In this document: positions 22,077 through 32,968 of the stretch, piece after piece
How positions within the stretch are numbered: the first letter of the stretch is position 1
How the letters are laid out: the number at the start of each line of letters is the position of its first letter
Assembly (NCBI GenBank): GCA_001898995.1
Contig: MKVZ01000017.1
Coordinates: forward strand, 422,541-486,540
Length of the DNA: 64,000 nt
Source: Rhizobiales bacterium 63-22
GTDB lineage: Bacteria > Pseudomonadota > Alphaproteobacteria > Rhizobiales > Rhizobiaceae
Direction of reading: 5' to 3'
The notes under the pieces: model-generated
What the model was told of the DNA's origin: nothing
Database searches by the model: none
The model's input: only the letters and a program-made list of their open reading frames with translations
Program-made: the position numbers and the translations under genes

Positions 22077-22921
22077 TCTGTCTGATCCTTATTGGCGGCC
22101 TGATCCTCGTTGGCGGGCTTGCGGGCGCGGCCTTCCGGCGCGCCGGAGCCGCGCGGCTTCTTGGGCGAAAACACGTCGAGCGAGGTGATCACCCCGCGCA
22201 GGAGCTTCAATTCGGCCGAAGCGAATTCCGCCCGCGTCAGCACCGAGCGCAGATTGTTGACCATGATCTCCTTGCGCGCCTCCGGGCGGAAATAGCCTCG
22301 CACGTCAAGGGCTTCCTCGATCTGGTTGAAGAATCCGTGCAGCTCCTGCTTGCTGGCCGGCTCCATCTCCGGCCCGCGGAACACCGTCTCGGTCTCCGTC
22401 TCCAGTCCCGACTTCATCCACTCATAGGACATGAGCAACACCGCCTGCGCGATGTTGAGCGAGGCGAAGGCCGGATTGACCGGAAACGTCACCAATTCGT
22501 CCGCCAGCCCCACTTCCTCGTTGGAAAGGCCGAAGCGCTCGCGCCCGAACAATATGCCCGTCTTCTCGCCGGTCCGGAACCGCCGCCGCAACTCACTGCC
22601 CGCTTCCACTGCGCTGCGCACCGGCTTGAAGCCGTCACGCTCGCGCGCCGTGGTCGCATAGACGAAATTGAGGTCGGCAATGGCCGAAGGCAGGTCGTCA
22701 TAGACCACGGCGCTGTCGATCACATGGTCGGCCTTGCTGGCCGCCGCGCGGGCCTTTTCGCTCGGAAACTCCTCGCGCGGGTTGACCAGCCGCAATTCGG
22801 CCAGCCCGAAATTCGCCATGGCGCGCGCCACCATGCCGATATTTTCCGGCAATTGCGGCTCCACCAGCACGATGGCCGGTCCTTCCGCGAGAATGGGGCG
22901 CTGTTTGTCGGTTCCTGCCAT
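22073..22921 (-). CDS. trmJ: tRNA/rRNA 2'-O-methyltransferase, TrmJ/SpoU family
   Basis: With ATG 22921 the protein has 282 residues. It carries the SPOUT motifs 1-3: [37 protein letters not shown] and [16 protein letters not shown]. TrmJ methylates the 2'-O of tRNA position 32; the exact target here is inferred from family. The C-terminus has a basic Arg/Lys/Ala-rich tail. GGAAGAG precedes ATG 22921, although the frame is open to 22984. It overlaps murI by four bases. Confidence 0.88.
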   Translation of the reverse strand: MAGTDKQRPILAEGPAIVLVEPQLPENIGMVARAMANFGLAELRLVNPREEFPSEKARAAASKADHVIDSAVVYDDLPSAIADLNFVYATTARERDGFKPVRSAVEAGSELRRRFRTGEKTGILFGRERFGLSNEEVGLADELVTFPVNPAFASLNIAQAVLLMSYEWMKSGLETETETVFRGPEMEPASKQELHGFFNQIEEALDVRGYFRPEARKEIMVNNLRSVLTRAEFASAELKLLRGVITSLDVFSPKKPRGSGAPEGRARKPANEDQAANKDQTE

Positions 22922-23090
22922 GATCTCTTCCACTGATATTCGCTTATCGTGGCCTTTCCCTGACATAATCGCCGCGAAAATCAAAGAATTCCCTTAACGT
23001 CTCCATCACAAAACGACGCTGGCCGAAGGCGGGCTTTCGTCCTATCCTCGCCGTGAAAAGATACCCATCGCCATTTCAGGGAGAACGGTC

Positions 23091-23675
23091 ATGTCCGGCA
23101 AGAAGATACTCATGCTGTGCGGCGATTTCGCCGAGGATTACGAAACCATGGTCCCTTTCCAGACGCTTCTGGCCGTGGGCCACAAGGTCCACGCCGTCTG
23201 CCCCGGCAAGAAGGCCGGCGACAGCATCGCCACCGCCATCCACGATTTCGAGGGCGACCAGACCTATACCGAAAAGCGCGGCCATAACTTCGCCCTCAAC
23301 GCCACCTTCGCCGACGTGAAGGCCGAGACTTACGACGCGCTGCTGATCCCCGGCGGGCGGGCGCCGGAATATCTGCGCCTCGACGACAAGGTCATCGCGA
23401 TGGTGAAGCACTTCTTCGAGGCCGGCAAGCCGGTCGCCGCCGTCTGCCACGGCGCGCAATTGCTGGCTGCAGCACGGGTGCTGGAAGGCCGCACCTGCTC
23501 GGCCTATCCCGCCTGCCGTCCGGAAGTGGAATTGGCCGGCGGCAAATACGCCGATATTCCGGTCGATCAGGCCGTCACCGACGGCAATCTGGTGACCGCG
23601 CCGGCATGGCCCGCCCATCCCGCATGGCTGTCGCAATTCCTCGCGGTGCTGGGTACGAAGATCACCCACGCCTGA
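23091..23675 (+). CDS. DJ-1/PfpI family protein
   Basis: The 194-residue protein has the flavodoxin-like DJ-1/PfpI fold (KKILMLCGDFAEDYETMVPFQTLLAVGHKV), DALLIPGGRAPEYLR, and the nucleophile elbow AAVCHGAQLLAAA with the reactive cysteine. Family members act as glyoxalases, deglycases, chaperones or proteases. The sequence does not distinguish these, though the length and the CHG elbow fit the general stress-protein group. It is monocistronic, divergent from trmJ. A GC-rich inverted repeat without a T run follows. Confidence 0.92.
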   Translation: MSGKKILMLCGDFAEDYETMVPFQTLLAVGHKVHAVCPGKKAGDSIATAIHDFEGDQTYTEKRGHNFALNATFADVKAETYDALLIPGGRAPEYLRLDDKVIAMVKHFFEAGKPVAAVCHGAQLLAAARVLEGRTCSAYPACRPEVELAGGKYADIPVDQAVTDGNLVTAPAWPAHPAWLSQFLAVLGTKITHA

Positions 23676-23831
23676 CGCAGATCGGCCCGCCAGGATAGCG
23701 CGGGCCGGTAGCCTCTCCCGATTGTGACCGCACCACACACAATGCAAACAAAGAATATGCGCTGGGCGCTTTGCCTTCGCGCGCACGGATGCTAATACCA
23801 TCCGCGACGCATTCAGAAAGAGGCTTCATCC

Positions 23832-25046
23832 ATGGCAAAAATCAAGGTTGCGAACCCGGTCGTCGAACTCGACGGCGACGAGATGACCCGCATCATCTGG
23901 CAGTTCATCAAGGACAAGCTGATCCATCCCTATCTCGACGTCGATCTGAAATACTACGACCTTTCGGTCGAGAACCGCGACGCGACCAACGATCAGGTGA
24001 CTGTGGACGCAGCCAACGCCATCAAGCAATACGGCGTCGGCGTCAAATGCGCCACCATTACGCCGGACGAAGCCCGCGTGAAGGAATTCAACCTCAAGAA
24101 GATGTGGAAGTCGCCCAACGGCACCATTCGCAACATCCTCGGCGGCGTAATCTTCCGCGAGCCGATCATCTGCAAGAACGTGCCGCGCCTCGTGCCGGGC
24201 TGGACCAAGCCGATCATCGTCGGCCGCCACGCCTTCGGTGACCAGTACCGCGCCACCGACTTCAAGTTCCCCGGCAAGGGCACGCTGACCATCAAGTTCG
24301 TCGGCGAGGATGGCCAGACCATCGAGCATGAAGTTTATCAGGCGCCCGGCGCCGGCGTGGCGATGGCCATGTACAATCTGGACGAATCGATCCGCGAATT
24401 CGCCCGCGCCTCCTTCAATTACGGCCTCCAGCGCGGCTATCCGGTGTATCTGTCGACCAAGAACACCATCCTCAAGGCCTATGACGGCCGCTTCAAGGAC
24501 ATATTCCAGGAAGTCTTCGACGCCGAATTCGCCGAGAAGTTCAAGGAAGCCAAGATCTGGTACGAGCATCGCCTCATCGACGACATGGTAGCCTCGGCGC
24601 TCAAGTGGTCTGGCGGCTATGTCTGGGCCTGCAAGAACTATGACGGCGACGTGCAGTCCGATATCGTGGCGCAGGGCTTCGGCTCGCTCGGCCTGATGAC
24701 CTCGGTGCTGATGACGCCGGACGGCAAGACGGTGGAGGCGGAAGCCGCCCACGGCACCGTCACCCGCCACTACCGTCAGCACCAGAAGGGCGAGGAAACC
24801 TCGACCAATTCCATCGCCTCGATCTTCGCCTGGACCCGTGGCCTCGCCCACCGCGCCAAGCTCGATAACAACGCCGAACTGAAGAAGTTCGCCGACACGC
24901 TGGAAAAGGTCTGCGTCGACACCGTCGAATCCGGCTTCATGACCAAGGATCTGGCGCTGCTGATCGGCCCGGATCAGCCGTGGCTCTCCACCACCGGCTT
25001 CCTCGACAAGATCGACGAGAACCTGCGCAAGGCCATGGCCGCCTGA
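23832..25046 (+). CDS. icd: NADP-dependent isocitrate dehydrogenase
   Basis: This 404-residue TCA-cycle enzyme oxidises isocitrate to 2-oxoglutarate. It is the eukaryote-like homodimeric NADP type, shown by [21 protein letters not shown], the substrate region [40 protein letters not shown] and [15 protein letters not shown]. The length matches the family. It has its own terminator at 25074-25103 and is thus transcribed alone. Confidence 0.98.
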   Translation: MAKIKVANPVVELDGDEMTRIIWQFIKDKLIHPYLDVDLKYYDLSVENRDATNDQVTVDAANAIKQYGVGVKCATITPDEARVKEFNLKKMWKSPNGTIRNILGGVIFREPIICKNVPRLVPGWTKPIIVGRHAFGDQYRATDFKFPGKGTLTIKFVGEDGQTIEHEVYQAPGAGVAMAMYNLDESIREFARASFNYGLQRGYPVYLSTKNTILKAYDGRFKDIFQEVFDAEFAEKFKEAKIWYEHRLIDDMVASALKWSGGYVWACKNYDGDVQSDIVAQGFGSLGLMTSVLMTPDGKTVEAEAAHGTVTRHYRQHQKGEETSTNSIASIFAWTRGLAHRAKLDNNAELKKFADTLEKVCVDTVESGFMTKDLALLIGPDQPWLSTTGFLDKIDENLRKAMAA

Positions 25047-25073
25047 CCGGCGCAAGACTTGACGAACACCACG

Positions 25074-25103
25074 AACGGCGGGATCTTCCCGCCGTTTTCT
25101 TTT
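25074..25103 (+). terminator. Rho-independent terminator of icd
   Basis: AACGGCGGGA (25074-25083) and TCCCGCCGTT (25087-25096) form a 10-bp perfect stem with a TCT loop. It is followed by TTTTCTTTT. The next gene begins 13 bases further on, with its ribosome binding site just after the T run. Confidence 0.9.
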
Positions 25104-25115
25104 GAAGGACAGGTC

Positions 25116-25559
25116 ATGACATCGATAAGACGCCTCGCTCCCGCCGACCGGGCTGCATGGGAGCCGCTGTGGCAAGCCTATCAGCGCTTCTATGAAACGG
25201 AGATTCCGCCGGAAACGACGGAACTGACATGGGCGCGCTTCCACGACGCGGCCGAACCGATGCATGCGCTCGGCGCCTTCGATGAAGGCGGACGGCTCGT
25301 CGGTATCGTTCATGCCATCTTCCACCGCTCGTGCTGGCTGCTGCAATGGAGCTGCTATCTCCAGGACCTCTATGTGGAAAGCGGCCAGCGCGGGCTCGGT
25401 ACGGGCGCTGCGCTGATCGAGGCGGTGGCCGATCTCGCCCGCGCAAACGGCGCTGGCAAGCTCTACTGGCTGACGCAGGAGGCCAACGCCACAGCGCGCC
25501 GCCTCTACGACCATATCGCCCAGCGGACCGGCTTCATCCAATACAGCAAGCCGCTATAG
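25116..25559 (+). CDS. GNAT family N-acetyltransferase
   Basis: The 147-residue protein has the GNAT fold: SIRRLAPADRAAWEPLWQAYQRFY, the beta4 segment YLQDLYVESGQRGLGTGAALIEAV with the acetyl-CoA pyrophosphate loop (QRGLGTG), and a C-terminal GFIQYSKPL. The substrate is unknown. ATG 25116, preceded by GAAGGACAGG, is the natural start; the frame is open upstream into the icd terminator. Confidence 0.92.
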   Translation: MTSIRRLAPADRAAWEPLWQAYQRFYETEIPPETTELTWARFHDAAEPMHALGAFDEGGRLVGIVHAIFHRSCWLLQWSCYLQDLYVESGQRGLGTGAALIEAVADLARANGAGKLYWLTQEANATARRLYDHIAQRTGFIQYSKPL

Positions 25560-25616
25560 CCTTCGCGGCGGAAACGGCGCATCCTTACTCTATATGGACG
25601 TATAAAGGAGGAAGCC

Positions 25617-26252
25617 ATGGCTGAACTGACGCTTTATACCAATCCCATGTCGCGCGGGCGCATGGCCCGCTGGATGCTGGAGGAGGTCGGCAAGCCCTAT
25701 GACGTCGAGGTCCTCGACTTCGGGCCACCGATGAAAACCGCCGAATATTGCGCCATCAATCCGATGGGCAAGGTGCCGGCGCTGCGCCACGGGGCGGCGG
25801 TCGTCACCGAAGCCGCCGCCATATGCGCCTATCTGGCCGCCACCTTCCCCGAAGCCGGTCTTGCGCCGCACCCGGAGGAGCGCGCCGATTACTATCGCTG
25901 GATGTTCTTTGCCGCAGGCCCGCTGGAGGCCGCGCTTTCCAACCATGCGTTGGGACTGGAAGTGCCGCGGGACAAGCAGGGCATGGTCGGCTACGGCAGC
26001 TATGAAAGCGCGGTAGACACGCTGGAAAAGGCCGTGTCGCGACATCCTTACATAACGGGCAACCGCTTCACTGCCGCCGATGTCTATGTCGGCTCGCATG
26101 TGGGCTGGGGCATGGCCTTCGGAACCCTGCCCAAACGCCCCGCCTTCGCCGCCTATTGGGATCGCCTGGCGGAGCGTCCGGCATGGAAGCGCGCCAACGA
26201 ACTGGACGACGCGGAGGCCGCCCGGATAAATGCCGCCAAGGCAGGAAGCTGA
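25617..26252 (+). CDS. Glutathione S-transferase family protein
   Basis: The 211-residue protein has an N-terminal thioredoxin-like domain (ELTLYTNPMSRGRMARWMLEEVGKPYDV, NPMGKVPALRHGAAVVTEAAAICAYLA) and a C-terminal all-helical GST domain ending FTAADVYVGSHVGWGM. The SR after NPM occupies the usual catalytic Ser position. It probably conjugates or reduces with glutathione in the cytoplasm; the substrate is unknown. A strong AAAGGAGGAAG ribosome binding site precedes ATG 25617. Confidence 0.93.
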   Translation: MAELTLYTNPMSRGRMARWMLEEVGKPYDVEVLDFGPPMKTAEYCAINPMGKVPALRHGAAVVTEAAAICAYLAATFPEAGLAPHPEERADYYRWMFFAAGPLEAALSNHALGLEVPRDKQGMVGYGSYESAVDTLEKAVSRHPYITGNRFTAADVYVGSHVGWGMAFGTLPKRPAFAAYWDRLAERPAWKRANELDDAEAARINAAKAGS

Positions 26253-26258
26253 CGGAGA

Positions 26259-27128
26259 TTATTTCCCCATCTTGTCGTGCAGGGTGTCGAGCGCATCCTG
26301 CGCGCCCAATATCCGCGTCGGGTCGCCGGACGCCTTGGCGAGGTCAAGGCGGCGCTGCATGAAGTTTTCGGCTTCGGCGCTGTCGCCGGTCTCATAGGCC
26401 AGCACGCCAAGCTGGAACAGCGCGTCGTCGATCCGCGGCGCGTCCTCTTCCGTCGTGGCCATGCGCAGGTATTTGTCGAGATAGGAGCGCGCCGCCGGAA
26501 AATCCTTCAGATCATAAGCGTTCTGCGCCAGATTGATGACGACGCTAATCAGCTTGTAGCTGTCGACACCGTGCAGCTTTTCGCCCTCGGCCAAAAGATA
26601 TTCGTTGAGCTTGCGCGCCTCGGCGAAGCGTCCCGCCTCGTGCAGGCTATAGGCCCAGTCCTGCCGCGCGCCCAGCCGCTGGTCAAGCGTCATCGTCGGC
26701 TCGGCGTCGAGCAGCGGGGTGGCTTTTTCATAATATTCGAGCGCCAGCGGCCATCGCTCCAGATCCTTGGCCTGCGAGGCGATGCGGTAGAAATTGCGCC
26801 AGCGCTCGTCGGGCGTCAGGAACGGCGCGGCGGCGTCAATGCGGACGGCCTCCTGCAACGGGCCGAGGCTTTCTTCCGGGCGGCCGGCGCGGAAATGGAC
26901 AAAGCCGCGCATATAGGCGAGTTCGCCACGCGCCGCCGAATTGGCCGGCGTCTTCTCCACCGCGGGCGCGAGTGCGTCGAGCTCGGCCAAGGTCGCGCTG
27001 ATGCTGAACATCCGGTTGGAGTCCATGACGGTAGCGTGGATTTCCCGCAACCTTTTCAAGGCGTCGTCGCCGGCCTTTGCCCCGGCGACGCCGAATAGCG
27101 ACAGGAACGATCCCCAGGCGATGGCCAT
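26259..27128 (-). CDS. Exported tetratricopeptide-repeat protein
   Basis: From ATG 27128 the protein has 289 residues and begins with a classical signal peptide (MAIAWGSFLSLFGVAGAKAG, cut near AKA). The rest is helical with TPR-like pairs: ARGELAYMRGFVHFRAGRPEESLGPL, WPLALEYYEKATPLL, AYDLKDFPAARSYLDKYL and FQLGVLAYETGDSAEAENFMQRRL. It is likely a periplasmic scaffold, with unknown partners. GGAGGAGG lies six bases upstream of this start. It begins 22 bases after the alaS stop, suggesting co-transcription. Confidence 0.83.
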   Translation of the reverse strand: MAIAWGSFLSLFGVAGAKAGDDALKRLREIHATVMDSNRMFSISATLAELDALAPAVEKTPANSAARGELAYMRGFVHFRAGRPEESLGPLQEAVRIDAAAPFLTPDERWRNFYRIASQAKDLERWPLALEYYEKATPLLDAEPTMTLDQRLGARQDWAYSLHEAGRFAEARKLNEYLLAEGEKLHGVDSYKLISVVINLAQNAYDLKDFPAARSYLDKYLRMATTEEDAPRIDDALFQLGVLAYETGDSAEAENFMQRRLDLAKASGDPTRILGAQDALDTLHDKMGK

Positions 27129-27150
27129 GACGATCCTCCTCCAGCCCATC

Positions 27151-29811
27151 TCAGCCGGCCAACAGGGCCTTGACCGCCGCGATGGCGTCATTGGCCCTGG
27201 ACCCGTCCGGGCCGCCGGCCTGCGCCATGTCGGGACGGCCGCCGCCACCCGCGCCGCCGAGCGCGGCGGAGGCGGCGCGCACCAGATCGACGGCACTGAA
27301 ACGGCCGACCAGATCGTCGGTCACGCCCGCGACCGCGCTCGCCTTGCCGTCCTCGCCGACGCCGATGAACAGGACCACGCCGGAACCGACCTGCTTCTTG
27401 CCCTCGTCGGCGAGCGGCTTCAGGTCGCGCGGCGACACGCCGGTCACCACCTTGCCGAGGAAATTGACGCCATTGACGGTCTCGACCGCATTACCGCCCT
27501 CAGCCGAACCACCGCCGAGCGCCAGCTTCTTGCGGGCATCGGTGAGTTCGCGCTCCAGTTTCCGCCGCTCATCCAGAAGCGAGACGACACGATCCAGCGC
27601 CTCCGCCGGCGTCGTCTTCAGCGCGCCGGCAATGGCCTTGACGCGTTCATCCTGCTCTTCCAGATAAAGCCGCGCGGCCTCGCCCGTCAGCGCCTCGAGG
27701 CGGCGGACACCGGCGGCGACCGCACCTTCCGAAACGATGCGCACCAGCCCGATATCGCCGGTACGGCGCACATGGGTGCCACCGCACAGTTCCGTCGAAT
27801 AGGACTTGCCCGCCTTGGGCCCATGCGTGGCCGTGCCCATGGAGACGACGCGAACCTCGTCGCCATATTTCTCGCCGAACAGCGCCATGGCGCCCTCGGC
27901 AATGGCGTCGTCCACCGCCATCAGGCGGGTGGTGACGGGCGCGTTCTGCAACACGATCTCATTGGTGAGGTTTTCCACCGCGGCCAGTTCGTCGTCCGAG
28001 ATCGGCTTGGGATGCGAGAAGTCGAAACGCAGCCGGTCGGGCGCGACCAGCGATCCTTTCTGCGCCACATGGGTGCCCAGAGTCTCGCGCAGCGCCTCGT
28101 GCAGGAGATGGGTCGCCGAATGGTTGGAGCGGATACGTGTGCGGCGAGCGGAATCCACCTTCAGTTCGACCGCGTCGCCGGTCTTGGCCGTACCCTTGGT
28201 CACTTCGCCGATATGGACGAAAAGACCCTCGCCTTTCTTCTGCGTGTCCTTGACGGCGATGGAGAAGCCCTCGCCGGAAATCGTGCCGGTGTCGCCCTGC
28301 TGGCCGCCGGACTCGCCATAGAACGGCGTCTGGTTGACGACGACCGAAACCTTCTCGCCTTCCGAAACGGCCGGCACTTCCGCCCCGTCGCGCACCAAAG
28401 CGGCAATGACGCCCTCGGCACTCTCGGTCTCGTAGCCGAGGAACTCCGTCGCACCGACCCGATCCCTGATGCCGAACCAGATCGTTTCCGCCGCCGCCTC
28501 GCCGGAGCCGGCCCAACTCGCGCGCGCCTCCGCCTTCTGGCGCTCCATGGCCGCATTGAAGCCATCCGTATCCACACCGATGCCGCGCTGGCGCAACGCA
28601 TCCTGCGTGAGGTCGAGCGGGAAGCCGTAGGTGTCGTAGAGCTTGAACGCCGTCTCGCCGTCGAGGCGGTCGCCTTCGACAAGCGTATCCGTGGCGTCGG
28701 AGAGCAGGCCGAGGCCGCGCTCCAGCGTCTTGCGGAAGCGGGTTTCCTCCAGCTTCAGCGTCTCGGAAATCAGCGCCTCGGCGCGGATAAGTTCGGGATA
28801 GGCCTGTCCCATCTCGCGGATCAGCGCCGGCAGCAGACGCCACATCAGCGGTTCCCTCGCACCCAGAAGCTGGGCATGGCGCATGGCGCGGCGCATGATG
28901 CGGCGCAGTACATAGCCGCGGCCTTCGTTAGACGGCAGCACACCGTCGGCGATGAGGAAGCTCGACGCGCGCAGATGATCGGCGATGACGCGGTGACTGG
29001 CGCGGAACGGCCCTTCAGCCTTGACACCCGTCGCCTCTTCCGAAGCGCGGATCAGCGCCTTGAACAGGTCGATATCGTAATTGTCGTGCACGCCCTGCAA
29101 GACGGCAGCGATGCGCTCCAGCCCCATGCCGGTGTCGATGGACGGACGCGGCAGCGCGACACGGTTGTCCGGCGCGATCTGCTCGAACTGCATGAAGACG
29201 AGATTCCATATCTCGATGAAGCGGTCGCCGTCTTCTTCCGGCGATCCGGGAGGGCCACCCCAGATATGATCGCCGTGATCGTAGAAGATTTCCGAGCACG
29301 GACCGCAGGGGCCGGTATCGCCCATGGCCCAGAAATTGTCACTGGTCGGGATGCGGATGATGCGGTCGTCGGAGAGGCCGGCGATCTTCTTCCAGAAATT
29401 CGCCGCGTCGTCGTCGGTGTGATAGACGGTGACGAGCAGTTTGTCCTTCGGCAGTCCGAATTCCCCGGTGATCAGGTTCCAGGCGAAATGGATCGCCTCT
29501 TCCTTGAAATAATCGCCGAAGGAAAAATTCCCCAGCATTTCGAAGAAGGTATGATGGCGGGCAGTGTAGCCCACATTATCGAGGTCATTGTGCTTGCCGC
29601 CGGCGCGAACGCATTTCTGCGCGGTGGTGGCCCGGCTGTATGGACGGTGCTCCAGCCCGGTGAACACGTTCTTGAACTGCACCATGCCGGCATTGGTGAA
29701 CATCAGCGTCGGGTCGTTGCGCGGCACGAGCGGACTGGACGGCACGATCTCATGCCCGTTCTTGCGGAAATAATCGAGGAATGTGGACCTTATCTCGTTG
29801 ACGCCAGCCAT
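27151..29811 (-). CDS. alaS: Alanine-tRNA ligase
   Basis: The 886-residue class II synthetase begins [30 protein letters not shown], with motif [16 protein letters not shown] and the catalytic core [35 protein letters not shown]. The editing domain has the zinc-type residues [11 protein letters not shown] and [13 protein letters not shown], and a DHHA1/C-Ala domain ends with [13 protein letters not shown]. The length is normal. It lies between the recA terminator and the exported TPR gene. Confidence 0.98.
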   Translation of the reverse strand: MAGVNEIRSTFLDYFRKNGHEIVPSSPLVPRNDPTLMFTNAGMVQFKNVFTGLEHRPYSRATTAQKCVRAGGKHNDLDNVGYTARHHTFFEMLGNFSFGDYFKEEAIHFAWNLITGEFGLPKDKLLVTVYHTDDDAANFWKKIAGLSDDRIIRIPTSDNFWAMGDTGPCGPCSEIFYDHGDHIWGGPPGSPEEDGDRFIEIWNLVFMQFEQIAPDNRVALPRPSIDTGMGLERIAAVLQGVHDNYDIDLFKALIRASEEATGVKAEGPFRASHRVIADHLRASSFLIADGVLPSNEGRGYVLRRIMRRAMRHAQLLGAREPLMWRLLPALIREMGQAYPELIRAEALISETLKLEETRFRKTLERGLGLLSDATDTLVEGDRLDGETAFKLYDTYGFPLDLTQDALRQRGIGVDTDGFNAAMERQKAEARASWAGSGEAAAETIWFGIRDRVGATEFLGYETESAEGVIAALVRDGAEVPAVSEGEKVSVVVNQTPFYGESGGQQGDTGTISGEGFSIAVKDTQKKGEGLFVHIGEVTKGTAKTGDAVELKVDSARRTRIRSNHSATHLLHEALRETLGTHVAQKGSLVAPDRLRFDFSHPKPISDDELAAVENLTNEIVLQNAPVTTRLMAVDDAIAEGAMALFGEKYGDEVRVVSMGTATHGPKAGKSYSTELCGGTHVRRTGDIGLVRIVSEGAVAAGVRRLEALTGEAARLYLEEQDERVKAIAGALKTTPAEALDRVVSLLDERRKLERELTDARKKLALGGGSAEGGNAVETVNGVNFLGKVVTGVSPRDLKPLADEGKKQVGSGVVLFIGVGEDGKASAVAGVTDDLVGRFSAVDLVRAASAALGGAGGGGRPDMAQAGGPDGSRANDAIAAVKALLAG

Positions 29812-29952
29812 ATTTCACCCTTGGGCGCCTGCCGCCCGATGCGGATGCCTCCCTTTGCAACAAAAGGTGGCACCAATGTTCTGTTTCTTCGGTTTTCCGC
29901 TTTTAGCGAGACGCCGCTTTCCTGTCCAGACAAGCTGTACGAGTGGCCGTTT

Positions 29953-29986
29953 CAAAAGAAAAGCCCCGCGAAGGAAACGCGGGGCT
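29953..29986 (-). terminator. Rho-independent terminator of recA
   Basis: Read on the minus strand, AGCCCCGCG (29986-29978) pairs with CGCGGGGCT (29970-29962) around a seven-base loop. TTTTCTTTT follows. It lies 25 bases past the recA stop codon and separates recA from alaS. Confidence 0.9.
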
Positions 29987-30010
29987 CGATAGCCAATTAT
30001 CCGGAGGAGC

Positions 30011-31093
<1,083 letters not shown>

Positions 31094-31163
31094 CTTACAC
31101 CATCCTCTCGTCTCGCCAGAAGCCCGGCAGGCTCATCGCCGATGGGATATATGTATCCGTTTT

Positions 31164-31184
31164 GTTCTCTTTTTGCAAGAGAAC
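31164..31184. promoter_or_regulatory. Inverted repeat in the recA promoter region
   Basis: GTTCTCT (31164-31170) and AGAGAAC (31178-31184) form a perfect 7-bp inverted repeat around TTTTGCA. It lies 71-91 bases upstream of the recA start, downstream of the LexA box. It includes GTTC/GAAC half-sites but not in the direct-repeat form expected for alphaproteobacterial LexA, so its role is open. Confidence 0.45.
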
Positions 31185-31217
31185 TAACGGATTGATTTTA
31201 AAAGAAATTATAAATAT

Positions 31218-31232
31218 GTTCTTTTATTGTTC
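31218..31232 (-). promoter_or_regulatory. LexA (SOS) box upstream of recA
   Basis: GTTC-TTTTATT-GTTC at 31218-31232 (GAAC-N7-GAAC on the recA strand) fits the alphaproteobacterial LexA consensus GTTC-N7-GTTC exactly. It sits 125 bases upstream of the recA start codon, and TATAAT occurs just downstream of it on the recA strand, consistent with a repressed promoter. Confidence 0.88.
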
Positions 31233-31323
31233 CGCCATATATGCCGGAAATGCCACCTCCGGTTATCCACCACTTATGCCGGCAGCGGCGCGATTGCCGG
31301 CGCCGCGATTCGGTTTTCCATGC

Positions 31324-31354
31324 AAAAGGCGGCCTCCTCGCGGGGAAGCCGCCT
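31324..31354 (-). terminator. Rho-independent terminator after the OmpA-family gene
   Basis: On the minus strand AGGCGGC (31354-31348) pairs with GCCGCCT (31333-31327) and TTTTG follows. It lies 24 bases after the stop of the OmpA-family lipoprotein gene. The loop is long and partly unpaired. Confidence 0.65.
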
Positions 31355-31377
31355 GAAGGAAAGCCCTGCCGAATTTG

Positions 31378-32043
31378 TCAGTCGGCGGCACGCAGCGGCG
31401 AAATCTCGATCTCGACGCGGCGGTTCTGCGCCCTGCCCGCCGCCGTGGCGTTGGTGGCGATCGGACGGGTCGCGCCAAAGCCGACCACGGCGAAGCGGCG
31501 CGGATCGATGCCCTGAGCGCCGAGATAATTCGCGACCGAGGCGGCACGGCGCTGCGACAGATCCTGATTGTGGGTGGCGCTGCCGGTCGAATCGGTATGG
31601 CCATAGACGTCGACCAGCGTGCGGTCATATTTGCGCAGCACGATGGCGACGGAATTGAGCGTCGGATAGAACTGGCTCTTCACCTGATCCTGATCGGTAT
31701 CGAAGGTGATGTTGGAGGGCATGTTGAGGATGATCTGGTCGCCGTTACGCGTGACCGAGACGCCGGTGCCCTGCAATTGCGCGCGCAATTCGCTTTCCTG
31801 CCGGTCCATATAGGCGCCGATGGCACCGCCGCCGAGCGCGCCGATGCCGGCGCCGATCAGCACGGCGTTGCGCTGCGCATGGCTGGAGCCGCCGACCATG
31901 AGGCCGCCGAGCGCGCCCACTGCCGCGCCGATGGCGGCACCGCCCGCCGTGTTCGACATCTTTTGCTCACCTGTATAGGGGTCGGTGGTGCAGCCGCCCA
32001 GAAACGTGGCGCCGATAAGGGCGATAGCGATCTTCTTCAGCAT
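31378..32043 (-). CDS. OmpA-family peptidoglycan-binding lipoprotein
   Basis: The 221-residue precursor starts MLKKIAIALIGATFLGGC, a lipoprotein signal with lipobox LGGC. A Gly/Ala-rich glycine-zipper segment (NTAGGAAIGAAVGALGGLMVGG, and GAGIGALGGGAIGAY) follows, then an OmpA C-terminal domain with ITFDTDQDQVKSQFYPTL, VDVYGHTDSTGSATHNQDLSQRRAASVANYL and NRRVEIEI. It should anchor the outer membrane to peptidoglycan. ATG 32043 directly precedes the signal; the frame is open to 32106. Confidence 0.92.
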   Translation of the reverse strand: MLKKIAIALIGATFLGGCTTDPYTGEQKMSNTAGGAAIGAAVGALGGLMVGGSSHAQRNAVLIGAGIGALGGGAIGAYMDRQESELRAQLQGTGVSVTRNGDQIILNMPSNITFDTDQDQVKSQFYPTLNSVAIVLRKYDRTLVDVYGHTDSTGSATHNQDLSQRRAASVANYLGAQGIDPRRFAVVGFGATRPIATNATAAGRAQNRRVEIEISPLRAAD

Positions 32044-32165
32044 GGAACACTTGATCCTGTGTTTGCGATTCGAGAGTCGAATGATGGCGAGCGAAACCCG
32101 CGCCATCTATTTATTTTCATGTAATAATTTTATCCGGGAAGTCCGTCAGCTTTCGGATTCGTGCA

Positions 32166-32750
32166 TTATCCCATGCCGCCGCAGGTTTGTAACTGCATAG
32201 CATAGCGGTTGGCAATGCTCTGCATGCGGCGCGCGCCGTTGATGGCGGTGGCGTTGGTGCGCCAGCGGCCGCGCGCATAGCCATCATGGCCGATATAATA
32301 GGCAAGATAGAGATTGTAGGCGTCGCTAAGGTCGATGCCGTTCTTCATATGGCTCTGGTAGTGATACCAGCCGATGAAATCGATGGCGTCGGCAAAATTC
32401 GAACGCGACGCCGTCCAGCGGCCGGTCTCCCGCTTGTAGCGCTCCCACGTGCCGTTCAGTGCCTGCGAATAGCCATAGGCGCTGGAAGGCCTCGACCAGG
32501 GGATGATCCAGAGGATTTTCCTGCGCGGCGGGCGCGCGTAGGGCTGGAAGCCGGATTCCGTGTAGATGGTGGCCATCAGGACGGGGACAGGTACGCCGTA
32601 CTCGCGCGAAACGCTTGTCGCCGCTTTCTGCCAGTTGTTGAACCAACCATCGCGCTGATCGAAGACCGCACATACATTATTGACCTGCCGTGGGGCGGTC
32701 GCGCAGCCTCCGAGGATCACGAGCGCGACGAGAAACATAACGCGCATCAT
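32166..32750 (-). CDS. Lytic transglycosylase (SLT domain) lipoprotein
   Basis: From ATG 32750 the precursor has 194 residues and starts MMRVMFLVALVILGGC, a lipoprotein signal (lipobox LGGC). The SLT-like domain shows VPVPVLMATIYTESGFQPYARP, with the catalytic Glu in YTESGF, and SSAYGYSQALNGTWERYKRETG. It would cleave peptidoglycan glycan strands from the membrane. ACGAGG lies six bases upstream of ATG 32750; ATG 32765 is an alternative start. Confidence 0.88.
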   Translation of the reverse strand: MMRVMFLVALVILGGCATAPRQVNNVCAVFDQRDGWFNNWQKAATSVSREYGVPVPVLMATIYTESGFQPYARPPRRKILWIIPWSRPSSAYGYSQALNGTWERYKRETGRWTASRSNFADAIDFIGWYHYQSHMKNGIDLSDAYNLYLAYYIGHDGYARGRWRTNATAINGARRMQSIANRYAMQLQTCGGMG

Positions 32751-32968
32751 GGCAAACCTCGTCATTGTGCAAATATTGATAAAATATGAAGGTAAAGGCC
32801 GGATTAACTTACCGCCTTGATTTCATTATGGTTTACAAATGGTTGACGTGATGGACGCGCCAAATGCCCTCCGGTTCAGGCAATGCCGCAAACAGCGCTC
32901 GCCGGCAAGTCCGGTTTCAGGGGAGCAATTCAGGGGGGTATTTTCAGGAAAGCGAGGCCGGAAACGCC

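Noticed and set aside
23676..23831. GC-rich inverted repeat after the DJ-1 gene (CGGCCCGC/GCGGGCCG)
   Set aside because: It has no T run, so it cannot be called a rho-independent terminator with confidence.
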